From Colwellia marinimaniae (lineage in GTDB: Bacteria; Pseudomonadota; Gammaproteobacteria; Enterobacterales; Alteromonadaceae): a stretch of DNA of 64,000 bases. The stretch spans positions 1-64,000 of the forward strand of contig NZ_BDQM01000010.1 of assembly GCF_002207865.1 (NCBI RefSeq). Reading direction: 5' to 3'. A model generated the notes under the pieces. It saw nothing but the letters and a program-made list of their open reading frames with translations, did no database searches and had not been told where the DNA came from. The first letter of the stretch is position 1. The number at the start of each line of letters is the position of its first letter. This document shows positions 16,424-25,617 of this stretch, piece after piece. The translations under genes were made by a program, and so were the position numbers.

Positions 16424-16545
16424 TGGGGGCGTAACCACGGGGATGACGGGAATAAAAATATGGGGATAAATACTGTGGTTGCGGATATGACGGCGACTAT
16501 GATGCGAGAGCGATAGAGTTTTATCGCTTTAGCTACTGGCCCCTC
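16424..16545 (+). repeat. Degenerate repeat array (copy 5) and shared tail module
   Basis: Only one or two recognisable units remain (gtaaccacggggatgacggg). They are followed by a tail close to that of arrays 1 and 4, and by the module gagttttatcgctttag, then ctactggccc at 16516-16541, also present at 312-338. The module abuts the TAA stop codon (16546-16548) of the minus-strand gene, as array 1 does at 350. Confidence 0.65.
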
Positions 16546-17256
16546 TTATCGTTTATTCATTTTTTTATATTCACATAAGCTAACAACATTATTGGCTAAA
16601 GGTTTTGTTTGCTCAGACACTTTTTTGCTTGTTTGCTCGCGAGTTTGTTGGTTAAGCTTTTGCACATAAGCCAATAGCCGCTCTACCGGTATAAACTTTT
16701 CTTTGCCTTTGGTATTTTTATTGGTGGTGCGTTTAGTTTTAGTATTCAAGTAAATAACTAAATCTAATGCTAGTTGTGGCGGCAATTGCTCTAAGTGACG
16801 GTCTCGCAAGGTGTCAGTAACCATCAACCTTGCATTGGTGATATTGCCACTAATGCTTAAGTCGGTGTTTCTCACCCAACTTACCTGAAAATCAATACCG
16901 CCAAGGTCTGATAATAGGTAGGCAATGTCACTATGAGCTATTATTTGATAGCTCTCTAACGTTTCGGCCAATACCCGTTGCCATTCCATCAGTAACCGCT
17001 GTGTTAATTCGGCTAAGGTTAACCGAGCATTAATCGGAATAAATAAACTAAAGCGGCTATGAGCTTCTGTGGCGATTATGGTTTTTTCCAACGATTTATA
17101 CTGGTTATCAATAATATGTACTTGCCAGCTAAACTGCTGTTCATCACTTATTAGGGTGTTAACACCCGCTTGTTTACCTAACTCGGTCGGTAAACGGGCT
17201 AAGTCGGCCTTAAGCCATTTGTTTAACGCATTCGTTGCAGCAAATTGAAGTTTCAT
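16546..17256 (-). CDS. Unknown protein
   Basis: 236 residues from the ATG at 17256 (a GTG one codon earlier is also possible). No family is confidently recognised; the first 120 residues (KLQFAATNALNKWLK, then SRFSLFIPIN) faintly recall short DUF6933-like proteins, which I would not rely on. The C-terminal third (about 175-236) is rich in K, T, Q and N and looks disordered. A MITE-like element starts 15 bases before the start codon, so the promoter must lie in or beyond the element. The 3' end adjoins repeat array 5. Confidence 0.6.
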   Translation of the reverse strand: MKLQFAATNALNKWLKADLARLPTELGKQAGVNTLISDEQQFSWQVHIIDNQYKSLEKTIIATEAHSRFSLFIPINARLTLAELTQRLLMEWQRVLAETLESYQIIAHSDIAYLLSDLGGIDFQVSWVRNTDLSISGNITNARLMVTDTLRDRHLEQLPPQLALDLVIYLNTKTKRTTNKNTKGKEKFIPVERLLAYVQKLNQQTREQTSKKVSEQTKPLANNVVSLCEYKKMNKR

Positions 17257-17268
17257 CACTTGACTCTA

Positions 17269-17535
17269 TGATACCAATTCCAATAAGTTTCTTCCCACTC
17301 AGCGAGAGTTAAAAGTCTTAGAGGCAAGGCATTGATTGAAGATAATGGTTATTCCCTTATCAAAATCAATAACGTAGCATGTAAACCTTTTAAACTCGCC
17401 CTTTGGGAGCTTTCCAGCGATTCGATAACCGCACAGAATTTCTTTCATATAGAGTGACTATATGCAAAAAATTCTATTTGTTCTCAAACCGCTAGCAAGC
17501 TCTGAGTGGGAACTAACTTAATGGACTTGGTATTA
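17269..17535. mobile_element. MITE-like element, full-length copy
   Basis: The element spans 17272-17532, 261 bp. Its ends are TACCAATTCCAATAAGTTTC and the reverse complement of TACCAAGTCCATTAAGTTAG, followed inward on both sides by TCCCACTCAG. Flanks are TGA (left) and TTA (right), which fit a TNA-type target but are not identical. It has no coding capacity. One end of the same family recurs at 35986-36052 and 57011-57071. The remaining gap to 17869 is AT-rich and presumably carries the promoter of the helicase gene; nothing else was recognised. Confidence 0.8.
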
Positions 17536-17869
17536 GGTTGGTTAACTTTTATCTATCTCTTTACTAGTCTGTTTATTTCACTTCATCAAACACTAATGTG
17601 TTAACTATGTCTAGTTTAATGGTATTAATTGCAATCAAATAGGGTAATCGGCCAGAAGTTACCAACAAAATATCGCTGCCCACCTTATGAAAAATAAGCG
17701 GTTATGGTATTATTTGGCTAGAATAATACCTAACACGCTATTTGCGTTATCCCCTGAGCTAACCTTGGGGGTATGATATTTATCATCTTGTTGAGAGCAG
17801 TAAACTGTATAAACTATTTTAGCTACTCAACCTATGCAACCTATTTGAATGCTTACTAATTAAAAACTT

Positions 17870-20800
17870 ATGGCCAAAAATACTTTCACTCCGGCATTAC
17901 TTGAACAACACTTTACCAAAAATGAATGGAAAAAAGGCGCGAGAATTTATCAAGCTGATGGTATTAAAACCTGTGCCCTTGATGAAGACATAATTCGCGG
18001 TGTCGTTTTTAGTGAGCGATCTAAACAATCGAGTTATTTAACCCGTTTAGTGTTGAATATTAAGCATGATGGTATTGCCAGTTATTGTGATTGTTATGTC
18101 GGCCGTGACTGTAAACATGGTGCCGCCTTGGCGCAGTGTTTCATTCATGAACATTTTGATAGAAATAGTATTGCCACCTCGGACAGAGTCATTGATAAAT
18201 GGCTTAGCCACTTTCAAGCTCAGCCCAGTAGATACCAACCAAATCCGCAGAAAAAATCGTTATTGTACTTTTTAACACCCAACAGTTATAACGATGACGA
18301 TTATTTTAATTTGGTGATAAAATCAACACGCGCCAAAAAAAGTGGCGGCTGGAGTAGTTCTCTGGGCAGTGAATATTCTACCAGTACCTTAATTAATAGT
18401 GCCTATGCGACTAACGAGGATGTGGCGGTAGTTACCGAGCTTATACGTACTAACCAATTTGGCGATAACGTTAAGTATTTTGATTTATTTGCACAGATTA
18501 TAAAAACAAATCGCTGTTTTTGGCATACACACTTCGACTTAGACCAAGCCATTACCTTAAGTGAGCCCATAGAAGCAGAGTGGCAGTGGTTAGCACTGGG
18601 TAACAATTTACATACTTTACAGCTGGTATTGAATGAGCCCTCCAGCAGTATTCAAATTATTAAAGCACAACCGCTTTGTTTTTATGATGAAGATAAAAAT
18701 TGCTTCGGTAAGATTAATACCAATACTCGATGTGATTTTGAAGCCGACTTACTCAATTCACCCATTTTTGAAGAAGATAAATTACCCTGGGTAATAAATA
18801 AGCTGTCGATGTCATTAGGTGATGCGGTGCAACGCTTGCCTAAACCCAAAACTCAGTTCTCACAAGACTTAAGCAAACCCGAGGTGCATTTATACTTTTC
18901 TACGCCGCTAGAAAAAAAGCCTCAAACGGGTAATGTGAAGGTTAATTTTTCTTATCAAGGCAATTTAGTTAATCCGCATAATGAGAGTGCGACGATTACC
19001 GTAGCAAGGCTAACGGATAGTGATAGTGATAGTGATAGCGAGGGTGAAAACGAGAGTTCAAGCGAGATAAAGATTTATCGCGATTTAGCCTTTGAGCAAA
19101 CGGTTATTAACAAATTAACCACATTAAAATTTAGCCTTGAGCCTATCCCTAAACGTTACGCCTTTATTAATGCCGAGTATTTAAATAAAGACGCTTCACT
19201 TACCGATAAAACGCCTAAATATTCCATGATATTGCAAGGCCGCTATGCTTGGCATCAGTTTTTAGATCAAGAAATACCCTTACTTAAAGACCTAGGCTGG
19301 CATATTAGCTTTGCCGATGCTTTTTATTATAAATCACTGGCCACCGATAGCATATTTGATGCCGAAGTGATTGAAACTGATGATCATGATTTTTTCTCAT
19401 TAGGGTTAAACTTAACCATTGATGGTAAAAAAATGCCAGCGTTTCCTATTTTGCTGGGCGCTATTGAACAATTACCACGTTCGGTACTTTTTGGTCCAGA
19501 AAATGTTGATGTTGATGATAGTGAACAAGGTGCTAGCGCAGAGGGTGCTGACAAAAAAACAGCGCTTATTGCGCCCGATACCCCTATTTATGTTGATCTA
19601 GACAATGGTGATTTTGTTGCCTTGCGTTATAAAAGTGTCCAACCCATTTTAAAACAGTTTATTGAACTGTTTATGCCTAATGCGTTAAATAAAGATGGCA
19701 CCATGAAGCTATCGCGCTTTCAAGGCCATCAAACCTTATCGATGTTAGATGACCAAGGCATGATAGCCACAGGCACAAGTAAGTTAAGAGCGCTGGCTAC
19801 TAAACTGCAGAACTTTCAAAAAGTCACCACAGTGCCTGTGCCGAAAGGTTTAAACGCGACCTTAAGAACGTATCAGCATCAAGGTCTTAACTGGCTACAA
19901 TTTTTGCGGGAGTATCAATTAAACGGTATTTTGGCTGATGACATGGGTTTAGGTAAAACCATTCAAACCTTAGCGCACTTATTAATTGAAAAACAACAAG
20001 GCCGACTGACAAAACCGGTTTTAATTGTTGCGCCCACCAGTGTTATTTTTAACTGGGCCAATGAAATTGACAAATTTACCCCACAACTTTCTTATCAAGT
20101 ATTACACGGTAGTAAACGTCATCAGCACTTCGGCTGCCTGAAGAGAAGTGAAGGTGATGCAAACGACGAAAATAAGGTTGATCTAATTATTACCAGTTAT
20201 GCCTTGATCACCAAAGATTTAGATCTTTATTGTCGGCAAAAATTTTATTACCTTATTCTTGATGAAGCCCACTATATAAAAAATCCAAAAACCAAATTAT
20301 ACCAAGCGTTTATGTCACTTAAGGCACAGCATAAATTGTGCTTAACCGGCACGCCGATGGAGAATCATTTAGGCGAATTCTGGGCGCAATTTAATTTTTT
20401 ACTGCCCGGATTTTTAGGCGGACAAAGGCAATTTACCAAACTGTTTAGAACGCCGATAGAAAAACATGGTGAGCTAGAACGTAAGCAGATATTAAATCAG
20501 CGTATTAAACCGTTTATTTTACGTAGAACCAAAGACAAAATAGCCACTGAGCTACCGTCGAAAACGATAATAATTCAAACCCTGCGTATTGAAGGTAAAC
20601 AAGCTGAGCTGTATGAGTCAGTGCGTTTAGCCATGGATAGTCGTTTAAAAGATATTATTGCTGAAAAAGGTTTAAAGCGTAGTCAGATAGAAGTGTTGGA
20701 TGCGTTATTAAAGTTACGACAGGTCTGTAATCACCCTAAGCTATTATCACTTAAAGGTGCTAAAAAAATAAACAAATCCGCTAAGCTTGATTACTTAATG

Positions 20801-21292
20801 GAAACCCTGCCGGAGCAAATTGATGAAGGCCGCAGAATATTAATCTTTTCACAGTTTACCAGCATGCTGGCTTTAATTGAGATTGAGCTGGTGGCTGCGA
20901 ATATTGGTTTTGTTAAATTAACCGGCGCTACCACTAAGCGCCAAGAAGTGGTTGATAAGTTTCAACGCGGTGACGTGCCGGTATTTTTAATTAGCTTGCG
21001 CGCTGGTGGTGTCGGTTTGAACTTAACGGCAGCCGACACCGTTATTCATTTTGACCCTTGGTGGAACCCTGCGGTAGAAAACCAAGCGACAGATAGAGCT
21101 TATCGTATTGGCCAAGACAAACCTGTTTTTGTGTACAAATATATTATTGAAAATTCAATAGAAGAAAAGATTCTAAAAATACAACAAAACAAAGCCGACC
21201 TAGCCAATGCCTTGTTATCTGAAGAAGTGAGTGATACCAAACTGAGTTTAACGGATGATATTTTAGACTCGCTGTTGGCACCGTTAAGTTAG
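17870..21292 (+). CDS. SNF2-family helicase with N-terminal SWIM zinc finger
   Basis: 1140 residues. The SWIM finger is C73-D-C75 followed by C81-K-H83. A long middle region (about 100-640) has no clear domain and includes an acidic run of alternating S and D (about 384-400) encoded by a gatagt microsatellite. The SNF2 ATPase has motif I ADDMGLGKT (about 687-695), DEAH (about 796), LTGTPMENHLGEFW and the helicase C half with ISLRAGGVGLNLTAADTVI, FDPWWNPA and QATDRAYRIGQ. These proteins move along double-stranded DNA and are linked to transcription or repair; the precise bacterial role is not established. The gene is monocistronic, with a weak ribosome binding site. Confidence 0.9.
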   Translation: MAKNTFTPALLEQHFTKNEWKKGARIYQADGIKTCALDEDIIRGVVFSERSKQSSYLTRLVLNIKHDGIASYCDCYVGRDCKHGAALAQCFIHEHFDRNSIATSDRVIDKWLSHFQAQPSRYQPNPQKKSLLYFLTPNSYNDDDYFNLVIKSTRAKKSGGWSSSLGSEYSTSTLINSAYATNEDVAVVTELIRTNQFGDNVKYFDLFAQIIKTNRCFWHTHFDLDQAITLSEPIEAEWQWLALGNNLHTLQLVLNEPSSSIQIIKAQPLCFYDEDKNCFGKINTNTRCDFEADLLNSPIFEEDKLPWVINKLSMSLGDAVQRLPKPKTQFSQDLSKPEVHLYFSTPLEKKPQTGNVKVNFSYQGNLVNPHNESATITVARLTDSDSDSDSEGENESSSEIKIYRDLAFEQTVINKLTTLKFSLEPIPKRYAFINAEYLNKDASLTDKTPKYSMILQGRYAWHQFLDQEIPLLKDLGWHISFADAFYYKSLATDSIFDAEVIETDDHDFFSLGLNLTIDGKKMPAFPILLGAIEQLPRSVLFGPENVDVDDSEQGASAEGADKKTALIAPDTPIYVDLDNGDFVALRYKSVQPILKQFIELFMPNALNKDGTMKLSRFQGHQTLSMLDDQGMIATGTSKLRALATKLQNFQKVTTVPVPKGLNATLRTYQHQGLNWLQFLREYQLNGILADDMGLGKTIQTLAHLLIEKQQGRLTKPVLIVAPTSVIFNWANEIDKFTPQLSYQVLHGSKRHQHFGCLKRSEGDANDENKVDLIITSYALITKDLDLYCRQKFYYLILDEAHYIKNPKTKLYQAFMSLKAQHKLCLTGTPMENHLGEFWAQFNFLLPGFLGGQRQFTKLFRTPIEKHGELERKQILNQRIKPFILRRTKDKIATELPSKTIIIQTLRIEGKQAELYESVRLAMDSRLKDIIAEKGLKRSQIEVLDALLKLRQVCNHPKLLSLKGAKKINKSAKLDYLMETLPEQIDEGRRILIFSQFTSMLALIEIELVAANIGFVKLTGATTKRQEVVDKFQRGDVPVFLISLRAGGVGLNLTAADTVIHFDPWWNPAVENQATDRAYRIGQDKPVFVYKYIIENSIEEKILKIQQNKADLANALLSEEVSDTKLSLTDDILDSLLAPLS

Positions 21293-21417
21293 AAATTCGC
21301 TAACTCATCTGTGGCTATAAACCAGTGTAACCCTACCGTTTAAATACTAATATGCTTTTAATTTAACGCAATAAAGGCTAATGAGTTAAATTTAAGGCGC
21401 CGTATACATATTGATCT

Positions 21418-21441
21418 TTATGCGTTATATTTAATGCATAA
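21418..21441. promoter_or_regulatory. Candidate HipB operator
   Basis: TTATGC (21418-21423) and GCATAA (21436-21441) form an inverted repeat with a 12-base spacer, ending 21 bases before the hipB start codon. HipB-type antitoxins bind such palindromes to repress their own operon. The match rests on position and symmetry only. Confidence 0.35.
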
Positions 21442-21462
21442 TAGATTAATGACTTAAAAAAC

Positions 21463-21756
21463 ATGCAAAAAAATGCTGATTATTTGCTAAAATCAATTGG
21501 ACAACTTATCAAAAATGTTAGGTCCGAAACAATGGATCAAACAGAACTAGGCAAAAGAGTGGGAGTAAGTCGCACCACCATTTCATCTATTGAACGTGGT
21601 ATCGGCGTCAATTCCAAAGCACTTATTAATGTACTGTCCTTTTTAGAATTAACCGATCTACTGCAAGTAGCAATTGATGAACGCTCTGGGTTAGTTGCAG
21701 CTAACCGTTCACGTAAGGCAAGAAAGATACCTAGGGAACTCTCTGATGATTTCTAA
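21463..21756 (+). CDS. hipB: HipB-like antitoxin (XRE helix-turn-helix)
   Basis: 97 residues. The helix-turn-helix covers about residues 24-56 (MDQTELGKRVGVSRTTISSI, then ERG). The C terminus is basic then acidic (SRKARKIPRELSDDF), like the disordered tail of HipB. It would bind its own promoter and the HipA kinase, holding the toxin inactive on DNA. It overlaps hipA by 11 bases. Confidence 0.85.
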   Translation: MQKNADYLLKSIGQLIKNVRSETMDQTELGKRVGVSRTTISSIERGIGVNSKALINVLSFLELTDLLQVAIDERSGLVAANRSRKARKIPRELSDDF

Positions 21757-22954
21757 AGCCTTTGTATTTATTGACGGTCTAGAAGACAAGCCGATTGTTT
21801 GTGGCGTAGTTACGCTTGATACTAAAAAGCAATACGGTGAATTTCGCTACGGACAAAGCTACCTTGGCAGAAAAGATGCCTTTGCACTTGACCCACTTAA
21901 CTTGCCTCTTAATAACAGCATCTTTAACACAACGAATCAAAAAGGTGTATTTGGCGTGCTCTTAGATGCTGGAGCTGATTCTTGGGGAAAGAAAGTTATA
22001 CTTTCGTTACATAATACTAAACCTAAAAACTCGCTAGAATTTCTATTAGCGGGTGCTGGCATGGGGGTTGGTTCATTAGTTTTTAGTCTATCGAGTAAAG
22101 CATCTAAATTTAAAGTAAATAAAAACACATTGGGCGATATCCCTATGTTATTAAAAGCTAAAGATAGCATATTAAAGGATGATACAATCCCAAAAGAAGC
22201 TAAAAAAGCCTTTGAATATGGTTCAAGCATGGGCGGAGCCAGACCCAAAACGACCGTATCTGATGGCGACATAAGTTACCTAGCAAAATTTAACCGTTCA
22301 GATGATTTATTTAATCACGCAAAAGTTGAACATGCGGCAATGAATATGTTGAACGAATTAACGGCGTGTCGAGTGGCAACAACTAAAGTATTAGCAACAG
22401 ATAATGGCGACGTATTACTTGTGGAACGGTTTGACTTATTAGCAGATCGCCCTACTCACCATTTTATTAGTGCAAATTCACTAATAAATGTGAAATCAAT
22501 AAACCCTTCATCACTAGCTGATCGGTATAGCTACGGTTTTTTGGCTGAATTTATTTTGAAGAATAGCAGCGTTCCAGAAGATGCTTACGAATTATTTCAA
22601 CGAATGGTCTTTAACGTATTAATAGGTAATACCGATGATCATACCCGTAATCACGCTTTTTTATATTCATTTGAAAGCAAAGACTGGCGTTTATCACCTG
22701 CCTACGATGTTTTACCCATTAACTCAAATAGCCAACACAGTTTAGGTATTGGGCTAGACGGTCGAAATGGCACCATTGAAAATTTATTGTCACAAACAGA
22801 ACGATTTGGTTTAAAACGCTTTAAAGCAGAGCAGATAATAAAAGAGAGTTTAGCCTTAGTTTCACAATGGCCAACTTACTTTAAGCAACATGGTGTTGGC
22901 GATGGCGATATAGAACGTTTAAAAGCGGTTATGCCTTTGCATTTATACACTTAA
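21746..22954 (+). CDS. hipA: HipA-like serine/threonine kinase toxin
   Basis: 402 residues from the ATG at 21746, which has TAGGGAA upstream and lies within the end of hipB. The ATP-loop region SMGGARPK (161-168) aligns with the E. coli loop, so S161 corresponds to the autophosphorylated Ser150. The catalytic block NTDDHTRNHAF (295-305) and the metal-binding LSPAYDVLP (D321) are intact, so the kinase should be active. In E. coli HipA phosphorylates glutamyl-tRNA synthetase and induces dormancy; the target here is unknown, since related kinases differ in substrate. Length is close to the usual 440, slightly short at the N-terminal half. Confidence 0.9.
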   Translation: MISKAFVFIDGLEDKPIVCGVVTLDTKKQYGEFRYGQSYLGRKDAFALDPLNLPLNNSIFNTTNQKGVFGVLLDAGADSWGKKVILSLHNTKPKNSLEFLLAGAGMGVGSLVFSLSSKASKFKVNKNTLGDIPMLLKAKDSILKDDTIPKEAKKAFEYGSSMGGARPKTTVSDGDISYLAKFNRSDDLFNHAKVEHAAMNMLNELTACRVATTKVLATDNGDVLLVERFDLLADRPTHHFISANSLINVKSINPSSLADRYSYGFLAEFILKNSSVPEDAYELFQRMVFNVLIGNTDDHTRNHAFLYSFESKDWRLSPAYDVLPINSNSQHSLGIGLDGRNGTIENLLSQTERFGLKRFKAEQIIKESLALVSQWPTYFKQHGVGDGDIERLKAVMPLHLYT

Positions 22955-23133
22955 GGTAAAAGTAAACTTTTTGAGTATAAAATTTACCTTTACTCAGAAG
23001 TAAACCGATAAATAGCAGCTATTCCGACTGCTGTTAACTAAAGCCAATGGATGTATAGTGTATATTCACTCCACTATACATCATCAATTGACTATCAACT
23101 ATGAAAAATAAAGGCTACAGGATTAGCGACTAC

Positions 23134-24456
23134 TTACTCTGGTTTAGAATATCCAGCCCAGATATCGGCATTGACTGACGCTTTCTTTTTACGCTTTTTC
23201 TTGCCAGTGCCTTCAGGTGCTGCCATCGGTTTAATTGCCTCTAAAAGCTCTGCAGTGATCTCTTCATCAACTTCAAAACCTGCTACTTGTTCACGTTCAA
23301 GGCGAATCTTGTTCTTCTTTTCGATGACTTTAAAATGATGATAATCTTCATAATCAATAAGCGATATTGCTAAGCCTACTTCACCAGCACGGCCACTTCG
23401 GCCAATTCGATGCATGTAGTCGGCTGGACTTCTGGGTAAGTTAAAATTGATGACCACAGGTAGTTTTTCAATGTCTAGACCACGGGCAGCAATATCCGTG
23501 GCAATTAACACCTCAATATCACCGGCTTTAAACCCTTCAAGCACACGAGTTCGTTCGGCCTGACCTTTATCACCATGAAACACTTCGGCGCTAATACCAC
23601 GCTTAGCGAGCTTTTCAGCTAGGTGCTCACAATGGTTTCTGGCATTAACAAAAACCAGCGTTTGTCGCCATTTATGTTGCTTGATTAAATGCTCTAACAG
23701 AGCTGTTTTTTCGCCTTTATTGACGGTGAAAACGCGCTGTACTAAGGTACTAGCATCGGCACTTTGTAATTGTATTTCAACGGGGTTGTTGAGTAATTCT
23801 TTGGTTAAGGTCTGTACTTGCTCAGGAAAGGTTGCTGAAAAGAGTAAGGTTTGTTTTTTCTTTGGCAATAATGCTAACAGCGCCGCTAACTCTTCAGTAA
23901 AGCCTAGGCTTAACATTCTGTCGGCTTCATCAAGCACTAAGGTTGCAACCCTGTCGAGCTTAATGGCATTAGATGAAATCAAGTCGAGTAATCGACCTGG
24001 GGTTGCCACCAAAATATCGGTACCGCCGCGTAATGCCAGCATTTGTGTATTCGCAGATACACCACCAAAAACAGCAAGTGTTTTGATCTCGCCGTTAAAG
24101 TGCACCGCGTAAGATTTAATGCTGTCAGCCACTTGCTTGGCCAATTCACGGGTAGGCACCAAAATCAGTCCAGATACATAGTTACCTTTGCGGCCTTTAC
24201 TAGCCGACGGTTTTACCCCATGTAGCTGTTGCAACATGGGCAAGGCAAAGGCGGCTGTTTTGCCCGAGCCGGTATTTGCCCCACCAATTAAATCACGTCC
24301 CGCTAAGATACTTGGGATAGCCTGCGCTTGAATAGGCGTTGGCTGCTTATATTCCAGCTCAGTCAATCGAGCTAATAAGGGTGGAATAAGGCCAAGTTCT
24401 TTAAAATTTCTTGGTGTTGTGGCTGTAGTATTGGCAGCGTTTTTGGCAGAGGTCAT
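23134..24456 (-). CDS. DEAD-box ATP-dependent RNA helicase (RhlE-like)
   Basis: 440 residues with the full motif set: Q motif QPTPIQAQAIP, motif I ANTGSGKT (60-67), PTRELAKQ (101-108), DEAD (176-179), SAT (207-209), DIAARGLDI and HRIGRSGRAG. The C-terminal extension is short and basic (GKKKRKKK) and probably binds RNA. It unwinds short RNA duplexes in ribosome assembly or mRNA turnover. The assignment to the RhlE group rests on overall likeness and the short tail; SrmB is an alternative. It faces the hipBA operon end to end. Confidence 0.88.
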   Translation of the reverse strand: MTSAKNAANTTATTPRNFKELGLIPPLLARLTELEYKQPTPIQAQAIPSILAGRDLIGGANTGSGKTAAFALPMLQQLHGVKPSASKGRKGNYVSGLILVPTRELAKQVADSIKSYAVHFNGEIKTLAVFGGVSANTQMLALRGGTDILVATPGRLLDLISSNAIKLDRVATLVLDEADRMLSLGFTEELAALLALLPKKKQTLLFSATFPEQVQTLTKELLNNPVEIQLQSADASTLVQRVFTVNKGEKTALLEHLIKQHKWRQTLVFVNARNHCEHLAEKLAKRGISAEVFHGDKGQAERTRVLEGFKAGDIEVLIATDIAARGLDIEKLPVVINFNLPRSPADYMHRIGRSGRAGEVGLAISLIDYEDYHHFKVIEKKNKIRLEREQVAGFEVDEEITAELLEAIKPMAAPEGTGKKKRKKKASVNADIWAGYSKPE

Positions 24457-24531
24457 TAATATAGAGGCTCAAAGCTAAGGTAATAGTCCTTATTTTAGCG
24501 TATTTATGCCTGGTTAAGTTAGTGAATTCGA

Positions 24532-25359
24532 TCAGGCCTGCGACTTTAACTCGAGTGTATTGATAAATAACCTTGGGTACTCAATTTTATCAAGCATTGA
24601 ACTATCCGGCAAACAATCGTCATCGACATAGTCAGCAAAATCACCGGTCGTATCAAACACTAAAATATCTAACGCTAACCGGTCCATGCCATATAAACCA
24701 CGGTGGATCATATCTGCCGAAAAAACTAACAAGTCGCCCGCGGCTAACTTAATTTGCTTACCGGTAGACAGGCTTTCGTTACTCAACCTGCCCTGCTCTT
24801 CTTGGCGGACATTAAACTCTTCTTCACTATCCCAGCGCTTATGTGTACCTGGGACTAGCTCCATACCAAGTTCATCAAATAAAGGCACCCGCAGATGTAA
24901 TACCTGGGTCTCATGAATAACAATTTTTTGCACGTCAACGTCATGGTCATATTGACAGTCTCGGTGCCAGAAATCTTTTAGCTCTGGGTTAATGGGGTTG
25001 AAAAATAATTGTGTATTCATAAAAGCGGCCTTATCGGTTATAACCGAATCGACCACAGCCATCATTTTTTTTGAGCTGATAAAATTAAAAAGCTTTACTC
25101 TATCATCGGTCCCTAAGTACTGACTGCCGGTAATTAAAGAAGAATTAAAGGCGATTTCTTTATAGAATTCTGCGTTGTCTTGTTGCCATAACTGGTGAAA
25201 TTTTAACACCACTTCTCTCAATGCTGCAATTTCCGCAGCATTAAAATAAGCTCTAATGACGAAGTAACCCTGTTCTTGGTAATCACTATTTAATTGGCTT
25301 GAATTTAACTGACTGCTATTTGCTGCGCTATTATTTACTTGGCTTGGATTATCTACCAT
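24532..25359 (-). CDS. Phytanoyl-CoA dioxygenase (PhyH)-family protein
   Basis: 275 residues. The non-haem iron triad is visible as H132-x-D134 in WHRDCQYD and H219 in MIHRGLYG, with R227 a likely 2-oxoglutarate ligand. It is therefore probably an Fe(II)/2-oxoglutarate oxygenase; the substrate is unknown. The first 25 residues (containing SSQLNSSQLNS) are a low-complexity repeat and look disordered. AGGTG precedes the ATG. The gene lies 75 bases downstream of the DEAD-box helicase start, in the same direction, without sign of an operon. Confidence 0.8.
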   Translation of the reverse strand: MVDNPSQVNNSAANSSQLNSSQLNSDYQEQGYFVIRAYFNAAEIAALREVVLKFHQLWQQDNAEFYKEIAFNSSLITGSQYLGTDDRVKLFNFISSKKMMAVVDSVITDKAAFMNTQLFFNPINPELKDFWHRDCQYDHDVDVQKIVIHETQVLHLRVPLFDELGMELVPGTHKRWDSEEEFNVRQEEQGRLSNESLSTGKQIKLAAGDLLVFSADMIHRGLYGMDRLALDILVFDTTGDFADYVDDDCLPDSSMLDKIEYPRLFINTLELKSQA

Positions 25360-25397
25360 TTACACCTATTACCTTCATGTTAACTTTCACTTTCTTA

Positions 25398-25441
25398 TAC
25401 CAATTTCACTAAATTATTGCCCACTTGCGCGGGTTAAAATA
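25398..25441. mobile_element. MITE end fragment
   Basis: TACCAATTTCACTAAATT followed by attgcccacttg and gggttaaaat matches the left end of the element at 5134. No right end is found, so it is a fragment. Confidence 0.6.
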
Positions 25442-25513
25442 GTATTATATAAAAAAAAACATGAAAAAAAACAATTTTTACCCACTATCAATAATGAGCA
25501 AGTAAACGCAAAT

Positions 25514-25541
25514 AGGCCGATATATTACATATCGGCCTTTT
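25514..25541. terminator. Hairpin terminator next to the tRNA fragment
   Basis: AGGCCGATAT (25514-25523) pairs with ATATCGGCCT (25529-25538) around five bases, with TTTT on the + side and TATTTG on the minus side. On the minus strand it follows the tRNA-Leu fragment by about 25 bases, so it may be the original terminator of the secG-tRNA-Leu transcript, separated from it by the island. Confidence 0.65.
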
Positions 25542-25561
25542 AACTATTAATTTAAATCTAG

Positions 25562-25617
25562 TGGTGCGATGGGGGGGGGACTTGAACCCCCACGACCTAA
25601 GTCACCAGCCCTTCAAG
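25562..25617 (-). pseudogene. 3' half of tRNA-Leu(GAG), island border
   Basis: From the encoded CCA (25562-25564) through the T arm, variable arm and the 3' side of the anticodon stem, this copies the intact tRNA at 28878-28962 with several changes. The match stops at the 5' edge of the anticodon loop. The same upstream sequence aaatctagtggtgcg flanks both copies. This is the footprint left when an element integrates in a tRNA gene. Confidence 0.85.

Noticed and set aside
23134..25359. Phage or defence island between hipBA and the tRNA fragment
   Set aside because: The DEAD-box helicase and PhyH genes look like ordinary chromosomal genes of marine gammaproteobacteria, with no mobile borders seen.
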